Source: Treponema sp.
GTDB lineage: Bacteria; Spirochaetota; Spirochaetia; Treponematales; Treponemataceae
Length of the DNA stretch: 43,175 bases
Direction: 5' to 3'
Assembly (NCBI GenBank): GCA_024402635.1
Contig: JAKSTJ010000021.1
Location: 1-43,175, forward strand
Part shown: positions 15,601 through 22,223 of the stretch, piece by piece
How positions within the stretch are numbered: position 1 is the first letter of the stretch
How the letters are laid out: every line of letters starts with the position of its first letter
Made by a program: the position numbers and the translations under genes
The notes under the pieces: model-generated
The model's database searches: none
What the model was told of the DNA's origin: nothing
The model's input: the letters and a program-made list of their open reading frames with translations, nothing else

Positions 15601-15723
15601 ATAACTATCCCAAGCAGTGTAACAAGTATTGAAGATTATGCATTCTTAAATGTTCCAAAAGTGATCTACTCTGGTTCTGCTACAGGTTCTCCATGGGGTG
15701 CAAAGGAAGTTGTAAATCAATAA
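12601..15723 (+). CDS. BspA-like leucine-rich-repeat lipoprotein with Ig-like domains
   Basis: A 1040-residue surface protein. The signal MKKLFSFLLIICSIILVIAC ends in a lipidated Cys20. Two bacterial Ig-like domains follow (about 33-105 and 108-180, each with a TEY...G.EL/KLDT.GLE pattern). Then comes a His/Cys-rich linker (NHWHAALCGHD, CKCIDCGY) and over 20 BspA-type repeats of about 23 residues (AFYNCTGLTSVTIPSSVTSIG). Related proteins bind host matrix or other bacteria. Islands beginning VVETDNAGKWAGINFE break the repeats four times, so the array is built of larger modules. The TTG start at 12601 has GGGGG upstream. Long near-identical DNA repeats make it prone to length change. Confidence 0.9.
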   Translation: MKKLFSFLLIICSIILVIACKQEPEPEPVVLSYIEITNQAFKTEYFVGEELDTTGLEITAYYSDGSSEIVEDWTVEGFDSSAASSSKRITVVFEGKRTSYYVKIIAIKILRIEITNPATKTEYCIKEKLDTSGLEVSAIMNDGTKKVITGYTTYFSSSVISDDVKVSIYYSGYSINYSVKVKKHDFDEKWSYDEENHWHAALCGHDVIDKYGKHNMSSDCKCIDCGYFNNEMTVAEFDDRISGVTKITANNSKTGIYISDDGLTANIYNIKLTQNSGYVGFPSSLVSADLSGIDFSNVSDTSYMFNGCKLESVTLPSSVTSIGRKAFYNCTRLTSVTIPSGVTSIGEDAFYNCTGLTSVTIPSGVTSIGDRTFKKCTELTSITIPSGVTSIGDSAFHDCYRLTSITIPSSVTSIGSDAFQNCNSITVVETDNAGKWAGINFENGQSNPLCGSAPFLRSIKLYENGIEVKNLVIDSSVNKVSSYAFYNCKGLTSVTIPSGVTSIGDCAFRDCTGLTRITIPSSVTSIGASAFSNCTGLTSVIIPSSVTSIGRNAFCDCTGLTSITIPSSVTSIEDYAFYNCTGLTSVTIPSSVTSIGREAFYNCRSITVVETDNAGKWAGINFEDGDSNPLYNSHSIKLYENGKEVKNLVIDSSVNKVSSYAFYNCTGLTSVTIPSSVTSIGRNAFYNCKGLTSVTIPSSVTSIGGSAFYYCTGLTRVTIPSSVTSIGSKAFYKCSSITVVETDNAGKWAGINFEDGDSNPLYNSHSIKLYENGKEVKNLVIDSSVNKVSSYAFYNCTGLTSVTIPSSVTSIGEDAFSNCTELTSVTIPSGVTTIGRNAFGECIRLTKVKTDNAGKWAGINFESPTSNPLYYAGRLYVRSELAEESIVIHSSVNKVSSYAFYNCKGLTSVTIPSGVTSIGDCAFRDCTGLTRITIPSSVTSIGASAFSNCTGLTSVIIPSSVTSIGAGVFSNCTGLTSVTIPSSVTSIEASAFNYCKGLTSITIPSSVTSIEDYAFLNVPKVIYSGSATGSPWGAKEVVNQ
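14021..15495 (+). repeat. Long identical direct repeats inside the BspA-like gene
   Basis: Bases 14021-14250 are identical to 15266-15495 (230 bp), and 14412-14643 are identical to 14805-15036 (232 bp). Both pairs keep the reading frame (offsets 1245 and 393, multiples of three). Recombination between them would delete or duplicate whole modules without a frameshift. Silent sites match too, so the duplications are recent or kept alike by gene conversion. Confidence 0.88.
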
Positions 15724-15751
15724 TTTCCATAAATAAAATCTATTCTGAACT

Positions 15752-15798
15752 AAAAAACATCTTCTTTAGGATTTTTAACTTTTAGAAGATGTTTTTTT
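15752..15798 (+). terminator. Rho-independent terminator after the BspA-like gene
   Basis: AAACATCTTCT (15755-15765) pairs with AGAAGATGTTT (15784-15794), and the flanking A and T runs extend the stem. A T tract follows. The 18-base loop is long but the stem is perfect. The bases from here to 15928 are AT-rich and contain no other feature I can support. Confidence 0.75.
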
Positions 15799-15928
15799 AT
15801 TTTAAAAGACTATTCTATGTAAAAAAAACGGTTATAGCAAATATAAGTTCGCTAAAGTCTGGGAAAAGTTCACTTAAAAATTCATAAATAAATTTGATAG
15901 TGTACCATAAAAGTGTTACATATATAAT

Positions 15929-16315
15929 ATGAATGCGGAAGATTGTGTAATCTATAAAGGTTCATTTTTTCAGATTGAATGGTATTATGATTCAGATGGG
16001 AAAAGCTAACCTTATGATTATTTCCAGGCCTGTGATTTATCTCAAAAAAGAAAGTTCTTGATGTTATGTCAAAGAATGGGTGATTTTGGAAAAATCCTTG
16101 ATGAACAGAAATTTCTAAATGAGTCAGATGGTGTTTATGCATTCAAATCACAACCAGATAGATATCTATGTTTTTTCAAAAAAAGAAAGAAAATCATAGT
16201 TACTAATGCTTATAGAAAACAAACTCAAAAACTTCCAAAAAGTGAAAAGGATCTGGCATTAAAGAATATGGCAGATTATCTTGTAAGAAATCCTGATACG
16301 AAGGAAACAAAATGA
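15929..16315 (+). pseudogene. HigB/RelE-like toxin gene interrupted by a stop codon
   Basis: From the ATG at 15929 the frame reads MNAEDCVIYKGSFFQIEWYY, then meets TAA at 16007-16009. It continues in the same frame to 16315 with YDYFQACDLSQKRKFL and a typical Gp49/HigB-type core (ILDEQKFLNES, VYAFKSQPDRYLCFF, KKIIVTNAYRKQTQKLP). One substitution thus splits an otherwise whole toxin of about 128 codons. Such toxins are mRNA interferases acting with ribosomes. A shorter product from the ATG at 16058 would lack the first strands and is unlikely to be active. The last bases overlap the antitoxin start by four. Confidence 0.72.
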
Positions 16316-16587
16316 CAACTTTTGATAAATTTTTTGAAGAAAATCCAGGACAGAAATCTATTTACGAAAAGGAATATAATGATTTCCTGCTTTCGGAATT
16401 TATGTTAGATAAAATGGCAGAAGAAAATATTTCAATTCGAGAACTTGCAAAACAGGCAAATGTTTCGCCAACAGTTATTCAAAAACTCCGTTCCAAGGAT
16501 GCTGAAAAAGTAATTCTCACAACATTTACATCAGTTTTACGCTGTCTTGGTTATCAGATTAGACTTGAAAAATGTCCATCTTTTTAG
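16312..16587 (+). CDS. HigA-like XRE antitoxin
   Basis: A 91-residue helix-turn-helix protein. The helix-turn-helix is ISIRELAKQANVSPTVIQKLRS (about 41-62), preceded by a helical N terminus that in this group contacts the toxin. It normally neutralises the HigB-type toxin and represses the shared promoter. Here the toxin gene carries a stop codon, so the antitoxin seems to remain as an orphan, possibly active against related toxins elsewhere. It starts inside the toxin's last codons (ATGA overlap). The reverse toxin-antitoxin order is typical for higBA. Confidence 0.85.
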   Translation: MTTFDKFFEENPGQKSIYEKEYNDFLLSEFMLDKMAEENISIRELAKQANVSPTVIQKLRSKDAEKVILTTFTSVLRCLGYQIRLEKCPSF

Positions 16588-16694
16588 GTATAAATAGATA
16601 TTTTATATTGGATTCCGACTAGATTTTTTTGGATTCCTTTGCGTGAATTGGTAAACTCGTTTTTTTAACTAGTGGACTGATTTACGTGTAATAA

Positions 16695-16829
16695 TCATTA
16701 AAAGATTTGATAGAAAATGCTTTAAGAGAATTTGTTGAAGTTCATAAAACAAAGGAAATTAAGGATATTCGTTGAGTTGATTTGTTTTCAGAAGACTATG
16801 ACTATAAAAAAATGAGGGTTGGAGAGTAA
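16695..16829 (+). pseudogene. VapB-type antitoxin remnant, copy 2
   Basis: A 45-codon frame without start reads SLKDLIENALREFVEVHKTK, EIKDIR, an in-frame TGA, then VDLFSEDYDYKKMRVGE and stop. It looks like the C-terminal two thirds of a VapB antitoxin, with the N-terminal DNA-binding part missing and a nonsense codon at 16773-16775. The same TGA is present in copy 1 (10323-10412), so the duplication came after the mutation or the codon is under common descent. The 324-base gap around it holds only this and the XRE promoter. Confidence 0.7.
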
Positions 16830-16853
16830 ATTATAATTATAAAATAAGAAAAC

Positions 16854-16904
16854 TTTACAAAAGTGTAAAATAAACTTGCTTTAAAGTCTTTTCCATACTA
16901 TATT
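16854..16904 (+). promoter_or_regulatory. Promoter with palindromic operator for the XRE-PIN pair
   Basis: -35-like TTGCTT (16876-16881) and -10 TATATT (16899-16904) are 17 bases apart. The -10 ends seven bases before the ATG at 16912, so the message is likely leaderless. TTTACA-AAAG-TGTAAA (16854-16869) is a perfect palindrome just upstream of the -35. It suits autoregulation by the XRE protein. Confidence 0.6.
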
Positions 16905-16911
16905 AAATAAT

Positions 16912-17418
16912 ATGAAAGAGACTTTAATTTTTTTAAGAGAAAAAAATCGTTATTCACAGACAGAAATGGCTAAACTGGTGGGCGTTTCCAGACAGGCTTA
17001 TGTTAAATATGAAACTGGAGAAGTTGAACCTAGTGTTCAGATTGTTCGTAAACTTAGTGAAATTTATGGCGTTGATTATTGCGAGTTGATTGACAATTAT
17101 TACAGGTCATATAATAGTAGTTCTACTTTTGGATTATTTAAAATTTCTTCTCCAACTCCATCTTATGGTCCAGTAGTTGCAGAAAATACTTCAGAATTTA
17201 ATGTTTCTGAAAATTCAACCATTAATCTTGAAAAACTTCAGCTACTTTTACTTGAGTTGCCAAAAAAATGTTATGAAGAATTGTCTGGCATTATTAAAGA
17301 GTTGATTGAAAAAAACACAAATCCTAAATGGGTAAATGAAGTTTTTTCTTTGATGGATGAAAATCCTGCTTCATCAGAAAATATAAATTGGTCTCGGGAG
17401 GATCTGTATGAGCGCTAA
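16912..17418 (+). CDS. XRE-family antitoxin candidate paired with a PIN toxin
   Basis: The N-terminal 60 residues are a clear XRE helix-turn-helix (YSQTEMAKLVGVSRQAYVKYETGEVEPS). Next comes a low-complexity Ser/Thr/Pro linker (about 70-105) and a helical C-terminal part ending INWSREDLYER, a tail of the kind antitoxins use to occupy PIN active sites. The gene overlaps the PIN gene by 11 bases and precedes it, the usual antitoxin-first order. Most VapC partners carry ribbon-helix-helix, AbrB or Phd folds rather than XRE, so the pairing is less common. Antitoxin function is inferred from context. Confidence 0.75.
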   Translation: MKETLIFLREKNRYSQTEMAKLVGVSRQAYVKYETGEVEPSVQIVRKLSEIYGVDYCELIDNYYRSYNSSSTFGLFKISSPTPSYGPVVAENTSEFNVSENSTINLEKLQLLLLELPKKCYEELSGIIKELIEKNTNPKWVNEVFSLMDENPASSENINWSREDLYER

Positions 17419-17842
17419 AAATTCACAGCAGATTTTCTTTGATACAAATATTCTTGTATATATGCAGGATTCAAAAGATATTTCCAAACAGCAGAAAGCT
17501 CGGCAAGTCTTTGTGGAATGTGTTGAAAGTAATTCTTTAGTTATCTCTACACAGGTTCTTCAGGAATATTATAATGTTATGGTAAATAAGCTTAAGCAAG
17601 ATAAGGAACTTACAAAAAAAATAATTCATTCTTTTAAGTCAAATTTGCTTGTTGTTCAGGTGACCACAGAACTCATTGAAAATGCTATAGAAATTAATAT
17701 TAAAACTGGATTTTCGTTTTGGGATTCATTGATTATTTCAACTGCTCAGGCTTCGGGATGTAATGTTATTTATTCTGAAGATTTAAGCGATGGACAAATT
17801 ATTAATGGTATAAAAATTGTAAATCCTTTTGCAAATGAATAA
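17408..17842 (+). CDS. PIN-domain ribonuclease toxin (VapC-like)
   Basis: A 144-residue PIN domain with all acidic residues in place: Asp12 in FFDTNILVY, Glu53 in VLQEYY, Asp106 in FWDSLII and Asp125 in YSEDLSDG. Such toxins are Mg-dependent endoribonucleases cutting tRNA or rRNA, held inactive by their antitoxin. GGGAGG lies six bases before the ATG, within the XRE gene. The intact catalytic set and reading frame contrast with the broken toxins just upstream, so this is probably the working module here. Confidence 0.87.
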   Translation: MSAKNSQQIFFDTNILVYMQDSKDISKQQKARQVFVECVESNSLVISTQVLQEYYNVMVNKLKQDKELTKKIIHSFKSNLLVVQVTTELIENAIEINIKTGFSFWDSLIISTAQASGCNVIYSEDLSDGQIINGIKIVNPFANE

Positions 17843-17867
17843 TTTTTCACAAATCAGTTTATTCTCA

Positions 17868-17876
17868 TGTTATATT
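17868..17876 (+). promoter_or_regulatory. Extended -10 promoter of the GH31 gene
   Basis: TGT-TATATT (17868-17876) is an extended -10 about 32 bases before the ATG, which has AAGGA upstream. No clear -35 is visible. Confidence 0.45.
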
Positions 17877-17908
17877 AAAAAAAGACATATTTTAAAAAAG
17901 GAACAAAA

Positions 17909-20035
17909 ATGCTTTCACAAGAAAATAATCGTTTAATTATAAAAGATGGTTTTGGAACTGTATGGATCGAAGCTTGGGGTAAAGATTCGGTTCGTGTTCG
18001 TATGACTAAAGACCGCCAGATGGATAAAAACAATTGGGCTTTGGGAATTAAGAATGAAGAATTAAGAATTAAGAATGAGGAATGCGATATAAAGATTTCT
18101 GAAATCGATACTACTTATTCCTGGGCCAAGGATTTTGAAGAAGAATGGAAGGCTGGTAAAGTTCAGATTCAGCAAACTTCAGGTCAGGTTGCATCTCTTA
18201 AAAATGGAAAACTTCTTGTAAAAGTAAATCACGAAAATTGGATTAGTTTCTGGAAAGTTGAAGATGGTGCAGAAACTTTACTTTTTGAAGAACAGTGGCG
18301 TAATCGTTGGAGAATTGACCGCTTCTGTGTTCCTACTAATACTGCAGGTCGTGAGTTAAAAAATAATGCCGGTACTTTTAATTCCAAAGCAACGGTTCGT
18401 TTTGAAGCTTATGATGATGAAAAACTTTTTGGTATGGGGCAGTACCAGGATTCTCATCTTGATAAAAAAGGCGGTATTTGGGAACTTTCTCAAAAAAATT
18501 CGCAGGCATCGGTTCCATTTGTAATTTCTAGTCGTGGTTATGGATTTTTATGGAATAATCCTGCTATTGGTACTGTATCTTTTGGTACAAACGGCACAAT
18601 CTGGACTGCAGAACAAACTCAAAAAATCGATTATTGGGTAACTTGCGGAACTCCATCTGAATGTGAAGAAAATTATACCAGTGTAACAGGTCGTACTCCA
18701 ATGATGCCAGATTTTGCAATGGGATTCTGGCAGTGTAAATTACGTTATAGAAATCAGGCCGAAGTTATTGCTGTGGCAAAAGAATATCGTCGCAGAGGAT
18801 TGCCTCTTGATGTAATTGTTATCGACTTTTTCCATTGGTCTTGTCAGGGTGATTTTAAATTTGATGCAGAAGACTGGCCAGATCCTGATGGCATGGTAAA
18901 AGAACTTTCTGAAATGGGTGTAAAACTTATGGTAAGTGTATGGCCTACTGTTGATGAACGTTCTGAAAATTTTGATGAAATGGCAGAAAACGGATTCTTA
19001 ATCAGTTTTGATAAAAAAGATGGCTTTAATATGGATTGGATGGGAAATACAGTTTTCTTTGATCCTACAAATCCTGAATGCCGTAAATATCTTTGGGAAA
19101 AATGTAAAGAAAATTACTTTAAAAAAGGAATTGAACTTTTCTGGTTAGATGAAGCTGAACCTGAATATGGTTTATATGAATTTGAGCATTATAAATATCA
19201 TATTGGACCTGCAATGGAATGTTCAAATATTTATCCTTACTATTATGCAAAAGCCTGGTACGAAGGTCTTAAAGGCGAAGGGGTTGAACTTCCATTAAGC
19301 CTTGTTCGTTGTGCCTGGGCAGGTTCTCAGAAATTTGGTGCGGTTGTGTGGTCTGGAGATGTTCATTCTGATTTCCGTTCTTTCAGAAATCAGGTTCAGG
19401 CTGGATTAAGTATGGCAATTGCCGGAATTCCTTGGTGGACTACAGATATTGGTGGTTTCCTTGGTGGTAATATTCGTGATGAAGGTTTTAAGGAACTTTT
19501 GGTTCGCTGGTTTGAATGGGGATGTTTCTGTCCTGTAATGCGACTTCATGGGGAAAGACCACCTTTCTTTGTTCCAGAAAAACCTTATCACGAAGTTCGT
19601 GGACATCAGATTAAACAGATGGAAAGCGGACAGAATAATGAAGTCTGGTCTTTTGGTGAAAAAACCGGTGCTATTTTAGAAAATCTGTTAAAACTTAGAG
19701 CCAGATTAAAACCTTACATTAAAGAACAGATGGTTGCAGCGCATGAAAAAGGTACTCCTGTAATGCGTCCTTTAATGTACGATTTTTCTAATGATGAAAT
19801 GGCTTGGGAAGTTGAAGATGAATATATGTTTGGTTCAAAACTTCTGGTTTGTCCTGTAATGGAAGCTGGTGCCGAAAAACGTTCAGTTTATCTTCCTGTA
19901 ACAAATTCTGGTGAAAAATGGGTGAATTCTGCAGATGGAAAATCTTACGAAGGTGGCCAGACAATTGAAGTTGAAAGTCCATTGAATCAAATTCCTGTAT
20001 TTAGTTTAGGAAATTTTGATATAAAAATATGGTAA
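17909..20035 (+). CDS. Glycoside hydrolase family 31 (alpha-glucosidase/alpha-xylosidase)
   Basis: A 708-residue retaining alpha-glycosidase. An N-terminal beta domain (about 1-260) precedes the TIM barrel (from PMMPDFAMGFWQCK near 265). The nucleophile is Asp414 in LFWLDEAEP and the acid/base is Asp484 in VVWSGDVHSDF. C-terminal beta domains follow (EYMFGSKLLVCPVMEAG). There is no signal peptide, so it should act in the cytoplasm on imported alpha-linked oligosaccharides; xylosides or glucosides cannot be told apart here. Residues 46-58 hold a simple-repeat insertion (IKNEELRIKNEE) between two strands. The following PAP2 gene is 43 bases downstream and probably has its own start of transcription or is read through. 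Confidence 0.9.
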   Translation: MLSQENNRLIIKDGFGTVWIEAWGKDSVRVRMTKDRQMDKNNWALGIKNEELRIKNEECDIKISEIDTTYSWAKDFEEEWKAGKVQIQQTSGQVASLKNGKLLVKVNHENWISFWKVEDGAETLLFEEQWRNRWRIDRFCVPTNTAGRELKNNAGTFNSKATVRFEAYDDEKLFGMGQYQDSHLDKKGGIWELSQKNSQASVPFVISSRGYGFLWNNPAIGTVSFGTNGTIWTAEQTQKIDYWVTCGTPSECEENYTSVTGRTPMMPDFAMGFWQCKLRYRNQAEVIAVAKEYRRRGLPLDVIVIDFFHWSCQGDFKFDAEDWPDPDGMVKELSEMGVKLMVSVWPTVDERSENFDEMAENGFLISFDKKDGFNMDWMGNTVFFDPTNPECRKYLWEKCKENYFKKGIELFWLDEAEPEYGLYEFEHYKYHIGPAMECSNIYPYYYAKAWYEGLKGEGVELPLSLVRCAWAGSQKFGAVVWSGDVHSDFRSFRNQVQAGLSMAIAGIPWWTTDIGGFLGGNIRDEGFKELLVRWFEWGCFCPVMRLHGERPPFFVPEKPYHEVRGHQIKQMESGQNNEVWSFGEKTGAILENLLKLRARLKPYIKEQMVAAHEKGTPVMRPLMYDFSNDEMAWEVEDEYMFGSKLLVCPVMEAGAEKRSVYLPVTNSGEKWVNSADGKSYEGGQTIEVESPLNQIPVFSLGNFDIKIW
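18045..18084 (+). repeat. In-frame GAATTAAGAAT-type simple repeat within the GH31 gene
   Basis: Near-tandem GAATTAAGAATGAA units encode IKNEELRIKNEE. Repeats of this type (attaagaat/aatgaagaat) are widely scattered in AT-rich bacterial genomes. Here one sits in the N-terminal beta domain without breaking the frame. Confidence 0.65.
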
Positions 20036-20078
20036 TCATAAAAAATAATAGTAAAATATAAATATTAAGAGGCTAAAA

Positions 20079-20732
20079 ATGAATAAAGATCTTAAAAAAA
20101 GATATATTATGACAGTTGTATATGCTGTAATGTTTGTACTCTGGACAGTTCTGGTTAAATTTGTTGATGTTCAACCGGTTGGGCCAGAAGGTTCGGCAGT
20201 TGGATTTGCTACAATCAATACAGCAATTCAATCTGGACTTCCATTTAATTTTTTCTGGTATGAACTTACACAGATTTTTGGTTATGCTGCACTTTTAATT
20301 GCCGCTGCTTTTGCAGTAACAGGATGTATTCAGTTTATAACCAGAAAATCAATCAAAAAGGTTGATAGAAATATTTTAACTCTTGGTTGTCTGTATATTC
20401 TTGTTATTCTGCTTTATGTTTTCTTTGAAAAAGTAGCTGTAAATTATCGTCCGATTATTGTTGATTTAAAAGAAGGTCTGGAAGCATCTTATCCTTCAAC
20501 TCATACTTTCCTTATTCTTGTGATTGTTGGCAGTGCTCTTCAGGAAATTGGAAATTATCTTAAAAATCCAAAATTACTGATGGCTCTTAAGATTTTAGGA
20601 TTTATTGTAATGATTCTTACTGCAGTTGGAAGACTTTTATCTGGTGTTCACTGGTTCACAGATATTATTGGTGGAATTCTTCTTTCAACAGTATTACTTT
20701 CTCTTCCAAGAGCAAAAAAACAGACTGAATAA
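20079..20732 (+). CDS. PAP2-family membrane phosphatase
   Basis: A 217-residue integral membrane protein with about six helices. It has the PAP2 active-site pieces in order: KVAVNYRPI (motif 1, shortened), YPSTHTF (motif 2, PSTH for PSGH) and GRLLSGVHWFTDIIGG (motif 3, catalytic His). The family dephosphorylates lipid phosphates such as phosphatidate, undecaprenyl pyrophosphate or phosphatidylglycerol phosphate at the membrane surface. Motif 1's first Lys is set farther from the Arg than in the textbook pattern, so some divergence is likely. The next gene starts two bases after its stop, indicating an operon. Confidence 0.83.
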   Translation: MNKDLKKRYIMTVVYAVMFVLWTVLVKFVDVQPVGPEGSAVGFATINTAIQSGLPFNFFWYELTQIFGYAALLIAAAFAVTGCIQFITRKSIKKVDRNILTLGCLYILVILLYVFFEKVAVNYRPIIVDLKEGLEASYPSTHTFLILVIVGSALQEIGNYLKNPKLLMALKILGFIVMILTAVGRLLSGVHWFTDIIGGILLSTVLLSLPRAKKQTE

Positions 20733-20734
20733 TC

Positions 20735-22222
20735 ATGAAAAACATTTTTGAAGATCCAGAAGGTCTTGAACACGAAGTAAAAAAACAGCTGGGAATTCCA
20801 GATTATTTAATGATGGAAAATGCAGCTGTTGAAATGGCCGGTTTTATTAGAAAACTGGTTGTGGAAAAAGGAATTGAAAATCCTTCAGTTTTAATTGTTT
20901 GTGGTAAAGGAAATAATGGCGGTGATGGATATGCATTGGCACGTCATCTTGCTGATTTTAAACTTTCTTTATGCTCAATAGATTTACCATCTTCAAGAGA
21001 GGCTCTTACTCAGTTCAATATTTGTAAAAAACTTGCCCAAATAAGCGAAGAAAGCAATCTTTCTAAAGAAGCTGACATTGTTGTTGATTGTATTTACGGA
21101 ATTGGTTTTAGAGATGAATTTTTGCCAGGGGTAAAAAAAGTTGTTGAGTCCTTAAATGAAATGAAAGGAATTAAAATTGCCTGTGATGTTCCATCTGGAT
21201 TGCGTAAAGATGGTACTTGTGCCGATGGAATTTTTAAAGCAGATTATACTCTTACAATGGGAACTTTAAAAACAGCACTTTTTTCTGATAAAGCAAAAAC
21301 TTACTGTGGAAAAATTATTCCCTTGAATCTTGGAATTCCTTCTTCTGATTTCGAATCTTTTGGAGAAACAAAAGTTCATCTTGTAGAAGAAAATGATGCA
21401 AGTTTGCCAGTCAGAAAAAATCCTGGAGCTCATAAAGGTTCTTATGGTCATACAGTTGTTTTTGCGGGAGAAAAGTCCGGGGCTGCTGTACTGGCTGCAA
21501 CTGCGGCGTTGAATTTTGGAAGCGGTCTTTCAACTTTACTAAAAACAGTTAATTCTAATTTGATTCAATTTAAGATTTCTCCAGAATTAATGATTAGTCA
21601 GCAGATTCCTAAAAAATCTACCAGCCTTGTAATTGGTTCAGGTTTAGGTTATTTATCAGAAGCAGACAGTAATCTTTTAACAAACTGGTTTAATGGAACA
21701 AGAAATCCTGCCGTTGTTTTAGATGCAGACATTTTTAATGTGGAATATTTTATTTCGTTACTGAATTTCTTAAATGGATTTGAAAGCGCAAGAATTGTGT
21801 TAACACCTCATATTGCAGAGTTAAACCGTTTTCTTGAAAAAGTTCAAAAAGCTTATCCGGATGTAGGATTAAGTAATGAAGAAATATCTGTTCAGAATCT
21901 GTCAGAATCAATTTCAACAAAAATTAAAATTGGAAAAATATTAAATGTTCTTTTCCCAAAAACTACAGTTGTAATGAAATCTGCAAATACCTTTATTGCA
22001 ACGGAAGGGGAAATTTTTGTAATTGCTAATGGAACAGAAGCTCTTGCAAAAGGTGGAAGCGGAGATGTTCTGGCAGGAATGACTGGTGCGTTACTTGCCC
22101 AGGGTTATTCTTCTAAAGATGCAGCTGTAACCGCCTGTTATTTCCATGCAAAAGCTTCTGTTTCTGAAGATGAAGAAAATTATAGTCTTACTCCTGAAAA
22201 ATTGATTTCAAGAATCGGATGA
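20735..22222 (+). CDS. nnrD: Bifunctional NAD(P)HX epimerase / ADP-dependent NAD(P)HX dehydratase
   Basis: This repairs hydrated NADH and NADPH. The N-terminal YjeF_N epimerase domain (about 1-215) has CGKGNNGGDGYALARHL and DVPSGLRKDG. The C-terminal ribokinase-like dehydratase domain (about 225-495) has PGAHKGSYGHTVVFAG, LTPHIAELNRF and the anion-hole motif KGGSGDVLAGMTGALLAQG. The length, 495 residues, is normal for the fused enzyme. It is cytoplasmic. The gene lies two bases after the PAP2 stop. It converges on the DUF1015 gene with a single base between the stop codons and no visible terminator. Confidence 0.93.
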   Translation: MKNIFEDPEGLEHEVKKQLGIPDYLMMENAAVEMAGFIRKLVVEKGIENPSVLIVCGKGNNGGDGYALARHLADFKLSLCSIDLPSSREALTQFNICKKLAQISEESNLSKEADIVVDCIYGIGFRDEFLPGVKKVVESLNEMKGIKIACDVPSGLRKDGTCADGIFKADYTLTMGTLKTALFSDKAKTYCGKIIPLNLGIPSSDFESFGETKVHLVEENDASLPVRKNPGAHKGSYGHTVVFAGEKSGAAVLAATAALNFGSGLSTLLKTVNSNLIQFKISPELMISQQIPKKSTSLVIGSGLGYLSEADSNLLTNWFNGTRNPAVVLDADIFNVEYFISLLNFLNGFESARIVLTPHIAELNRFLEKVQKAYPDVGLSNEEISVQNLSESISTKIKIGKILNVLFPKTTVVMKSANTFIATEGEIFVIANGTEALAKGGSGDVLAGMTGALLAQGYSSKDAAVTACYFHAKASVSEDEENYSLTPEKLISRIG

Positions 22223-22223
22223 T

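Noticed and set aside
15882..16142. 86-codon minus-strand gene
   Set aside because: It is antisense to the HigB-like toxin frame, which has clear family similarity on the plus strand.
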